Source: Pseudomonadota bacterium (lineage in GTDB: Bacteria; Pseudomonadota; Alphaproteobacteria; Caulobacterales; Caulobacteraceae). From it: 15,509 nt of DNA. The stretch covers positions 1 through 15,509 of the forward strand of contig JAEYTA010000063.1 of assembly GCA_023434265.1 (NCBI GenBank), given 5' to 3'. A program made the translations under genes and the position numbers. Numbering within the stretch: position 1 is the stretch's first letter; the number at the start of each line of letters is the position of its first letter. Below are positions 13,002 through 15,509 of this stretch, one piece after another. Under the pieces are notes generated by a model. It was not told the DNA's origin. It made no database searches and saw only the letters and a list, made by a program, of their open reading frames with translations.

Positions 13002-15074
13002 ATGCGCCTTCCCCTCGCCGCCTCCGTCGCCGTTCTCGCCTTCGCCGCCGCCTCCAGTGCGAGGGCGGAGGAAGGGATGTGGACCTTCGACAACTTCCCG
13101 ATCGCGCGGGCCAACCAGACGCTGGGGACGAGCATCGATCAGGCGTGGCTTGACCGGGTGCGGCTGTCGACGGTGAAGTTCGGCGGCTGCTCGGCGGGGG
13201 TGGTGTCCGGCGAGGGGCTGGTGCTGACCAACAACCACTGCGTGGCCGGCTGCGTGGCCAATCTGTCGACCCAGGCGGTCAACTACGCCGAGACCGGCTT
13301 CGCGCCGCGCAGCCGCGAGGAGGAGCTGCAGTGCCCCGGCGGCTCGGCCGAGATCCTGACCGAGATCGCCGACGTGACCGAGCGGATGCACGCGGCGGGC
13401 GCGGGGCTGGAGGGGCAGGAGTTCACGCGGGCGCGCGACGCCGAGGCCGGGCGGATCGAGCAGGAGGCCTGCGGCGGCGACGCGAAGATGCGCTGCCAGG
13501 TCGTCAGCCTGTACCGCGGCGGACAGTTCAAGCTGTACAAGTTCCGCCGTTACACCGACGTGCGCCTGGCCTGGGCGCCGGAAGACCGCGCGGCGACCTT
13601 CGGCGGGGACCTCGACAACTTCAGCTTCCCGCGCTTCGCCATCGATGCGGCCTTCATCCGGCTCTATGAGGACGGCCGGCCGGTCGAGACGCCGACCCAC
13701 TTCACCTGGACCGCCGACCAGCCGGTGGAGGGGACGCCGGTGTTCGTCTCGGGCAATCCGGGCTCGACCCAGCGGCTTCTGACCATGGACCAGCTGACCA
13801 CCATTCGTGACGTGGTGCTGCCGCTGGACCAGCTGATCGCGTCGGAGCTGCGCGGCCGACTGATCCGCTTCTCCGAGGAGAGCGAGGAGAACGCCTTCAT
13901 CGCCATGGACCCCATCTCGGGGGTGGAGAACACCTACAAGCGCGGCCGCGGCCGGATGGCGGCGCTGGTCGATCCCGGCTTCATGCGCATGAAGGCCGAG
14001 GCCGAGGCGGACTTCCGCCAGCGGGCCGGGGGGATCGAGGGCGCGGGCGATCCGTGGAGCGAACTGGCCGCGGTGCAGCCGGCCGTGCGGGACCTGTATC
14101 CCGCCATGGCGCTGCTGGAGGGCGGCACGGGCATGGGCACCACCTCGCCGGGCGGCGGTTCGCAGCTGTTCAGCTGGGCGCGAACGCTGGTGCGGGCGGC
14201 GCAGGAACGCGAGAAGCCGTCGGCCGAGCGCCTGCCGGAGTACGCCGACAGCCGGCTGGCGGCGGTGCAGTCGGGCCTGTTCGCCGAGCGGCCGGTCTAT
14301 CCGTCGCTGGAGCAGGTTCGGCTGGAGTGGTGGCTGTCCAAGACCCGCGAGTGGCTGACCGTCGACGATCCGCGCGTGCGCGGTCTGCTGGGCCGGGAGA
14401 GCCCCGAGGGGCTGTCGACGCGTCTGGTCGAGGGCACGACGCTGGCCGATCCGGCCGTGCGGCGGGCGCTGTGGGAAGGCGGACTGGCGGCCATCGAGGC
14501 CTCGGACGACCCGATGGTCCGCTACCTGCTGTCGATCCAGGACGAGACCCGCTCGGTGCGCGAGGACTGGGAGGCGCGGGTCGAGGCGCCGACGGCGCGG
14601 GCGTCGGAGCAGCTGGCGGCGCTGCGCTTCCAGGCCTACGGCGATAGCGTCTATCCGGACGCCACCGGCACCCTGCGTCTGACCTACGGCAAGATCGAGG
14701 GCTCGGACGTGCCCGGCCAGCGCTGGGGCCCGTTCACCACCTTCGGCGGCCTGTGGGACCGGGCGACCGGCGCCCCGCCGTTCGACGTGGCCCCGAGGCT
14801 GCTGGCGGCCAGGGACCGGATCGATCCCGGCACGGTGATGAACATGGCGGTGTCGTCGGACACCATCGGCGGCTCGTCGGGGTCGCCGGTGGTCACCGAG
14901 GCCGGCGAGATCGTGGGAGCCAATTTCGACTCCACCGTCCTGACCCAGCGCAACGCCTACGGCTACGACCGCGACGTCAACCGCTCGGTGATCGTGACCA
15001 CGACCGCCATCACCACCGCCCTGCGCGACGTCTACGGGATGGAGCGACTGGTGGAGGAGCTAGGGGCGCGCTGA
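13002..15074 (+). CDS. secreted S46 dipeptidyl-peptidase, DPP11-like (Ser at the S1 position)
   Basis: A 690-residue paralogue of the preceding gene with the same architecture. A short signal peptide (cleavage after ARA at 22) leads into EEGMWTFDNFP. The triad is His79 in LTNNHC, an Asp in FGGDLDNFSFPRF (203 or 205), and Ser626 in IGGSSGSPV. Eighteen residues after the serine is Ser644 (GANFDS) where the upstream enzyme has Gly. Arg or Ser at this position marks DPP11, which releases dipeptides with Asp or Glu at P1, so acidic specificity is predicted. The six cysteines of the first enzyme are all conserved (63, 80, 84, 111, 157, 165). ATG 13002 follows AGGAG (12991-12995) by six bases. The REPIN-like gap may reduce read-through from the first gene, so co-transcription is uncertain. 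Confidence 0.93.
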   Translation: MRLPLAASVAVLAFAAASSARAEEGMWTFDNFPIARANQTLGTSIDQAWLDRVRLSTVKFGGCSAGVVSGEGLVLTNNHCVAGCVANLSTQAVNYAETGFAPRSREEELQCPGGSAEILTEIADVTERMHAAGAGLEGQEFTRARDAEAGRIEQEACGGDAKMRCQVVSLYRGGQFKLYKFRRYTDVRLAWAPEDRAATFGGDLDNFSFPRFAIDAAFIRLYEDGRPVETPTHFTWTADQPVEGTPVFVSGNPGSTQRLLTMDQLTTIRDVVLPLDQLIASELRGRLIRFSEESEENAFIAMDPISGVENTYKRGRGRMAALVDPGFMRMKAEAEADFRQRAGGIEGAGDPWSELAAVQPAVRDLYPAMALLEGGTGMGTTSPGGGSQLFSWARTLVRAAQEREKPSAERLPEYADSRLAAVQSGLFAERPVYPSLEQVRLEWWLSKTREWLTVDDPRVRGLLGRESPEGLSTRLVEGTTLADPAVRRALWEGGLAAIEASDDPMVRYLLSIQDETRSVREDWEARVEAPTARASEQLAALRFQAYGDSVYPDATGTLRLTYGKIEGSDVPGQRWGPFTTFGGLWDRATGAPPFDVAPRLLAARDRIDPGTVMNMAVSSDTIGGSSGSPVVTEAGEIVGANFDSTVLTQRNAYGYDRDVNRSVIVTTTAITTALRDVYGMERLVEELGAR

Positions 15075-15081
15075 CGCGCAT

Positions 15082-15183
15082 CCCGTGGCCCGTGGCCCGT
15101 GGCCAGTGGCTAGAGGACGCCTGTCGCCGGGGCGGACGGCCGCTTGACCATCACGCTGGCCACCGGCCACCGGCCACGGGCCA
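15082..15183. repeat. heptad-repeat inverted element B
   Basis: The left arm (15082-15116) is CCCGTGG three times, CCAGTGG and CTAGAGG. The right arm (15156-15183) is CTGGCCA, CCGGCCA twice and CGGGCCA. Read on the opposite strand the right arm is TGGCCCGTGGCCGGTGGCC, so the arms pair over roughly 25 bases around a 39-base spacer. It lies between two convergent genes, eight bases after one stop and four before the other, where it could act as a bidirectional transcription stop although it lacks U-tracts. It has the same 7-bp period as element A. Confidence 0.65.
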
Positions 15184-15187
15184 CCTC

Positions 15188-15509
15188 CTACAGCTGCCGC
15201 ATCTTCTGCTGCGCTTTCGAGAAGTATTGCCAGCCGGTCCACAGGGTGACGATGGCCGCGACCCACAGCAGGGCGTAGGCGAAGGTCTGGAAGTGAGGCA
15301 GCCATTCGAAGGGCAGGCCGAAGCCCTCCCAGAGCGGCGCCAGGGCCAGCTGCAGCGCGGCCAGCGCCACCATCTGCAACAGCGTCTTCCACTTGGCCAG
15401 CAGGGTGACCGGCAGCTTGACCTTGCCGGCCACGGTCTCGCGCAGGGCCGAGACGGCGAACTCGCGGAACAGGATCAGGCCGCAGGGGATGGCCGCCTGC
15501 GGCACCGAG
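15188..15509 (-). CDS. pgsA: CDP-diacylglycerol-glycerol-3-phosphate 3-phosphatidyltransferase, C-terminal part
   Basis: The frame runs off the right edge, so the N-terminal part with the catalytic CDP-alcohol phosphatidyltransferase motif (DGxxAR...) is outside. The visible 106 or so residues match the C-terminal half of PgsA: LILFREFAVSALRE, KLPVTLLAKWKTLLQMVAL and YALLWVAAIVTLWTGWQYF. PgsA makes phosphatidylglycerol phosphate, the first committed step to phosphatidylglycerol and cardiolipin, in the inner membrane. The GTG at 15505 is internal, not a start. The TAG stop (15188-15190) lies four bases from heptad element B. The identification is good because REx(3)SxLRE and KWKT-Q are characteristic, although the catalytic half is unseen. 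Confidence 0.88.
   Translation of the reverse strand, partial: SVPQAAIPCGLILFREFAVSALRETVAGKVKLPVTLLAKWKTLLQMVALAALQLALAPLWEGFGLPFEWLPHFQTFAYALLWVAAIVTLWTGWQYFSKAQQKMRQL

Noticed and set aside
10655..13135. Minus-strand open frame of 826 codons opposite the first S46 peptidase
   Set aside because: Its composition (Arg/Gly/His/Leu/Val-rich, no domain) is what antisense frames give in GC-rich DNA, and the plus-strand frame encodes a complete peptidase.

Overview
The window is 15.5 kb of very GC-rich DNA with tightly packed genes and short intergenic gaps. The protein families, the tandem S46 dipeptidyl-peptidases and the G/C palindromic repeats in the gaps suggest an alphaproteobacterium of the Caulobacterales (Brevundimonas/Caulobacter-like). 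That placement is inference; there is no rRNA or other marker gene here.

Layout. 1-254: C-terminus of a HAD hydrolase. 291-1583 (-): an Nramp-related transporter without the canonical metal-site motifs, divergent from 1698-2616 (+), a six-helix membrane protein overlapping a 69-residue Xre-type regulator, with a three-half-site operator candidate in the gap. 2662-3486 (+): TauE/SafE permease, convergent with 3490-3981 (-), a membrane-anchored retropepsin-like protease. 4046-4188: an inverted repeat built from degenerate 7-bp units, running into a DUF1289 gene (4170-4373, -). 4392-4737 (+): a compact unit with a structured leader, a hairpin over the ribosome binding site, a 52-codon gene and a strong terminator. 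4783-5580 (+): crotonase-fold protein, end-overlapping an MFS transporter (5567-6715, -) that is divergent from a GcvA-type LysR regulator (6769-7668, +). 7656-10595 (-): a DevBCA/MacAB-like exporter (permease, ATPase, HlyD adaptor). 10772-12838 and 13002-15074 (+): two secreted S46 dipeptidyl-peptidases separated by a REPIN-like doublet. 15082-15183: a second heptad-repeat hairpin. 15188-15509 (-): C-terminal part of pgsA.

How the genes work together. The two S46 enzymes look like a complementary exopeptidase pair: the first has Gly and the second Ser at the position that separates DPP7 (hydrophobic P1) from DPP11 (acidic P1). The exporter operon is divergent from them and could share their 176-bp promoter region. 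No complete defence, mobile or biosynthetic system is visible. The least-explained elements are the small-protein unit at 4.4-4.7 kb, the two heptad-repeat hairpins and the membrane protein/mini-repressor pair. No gap without a gene exceeds 300 bases.
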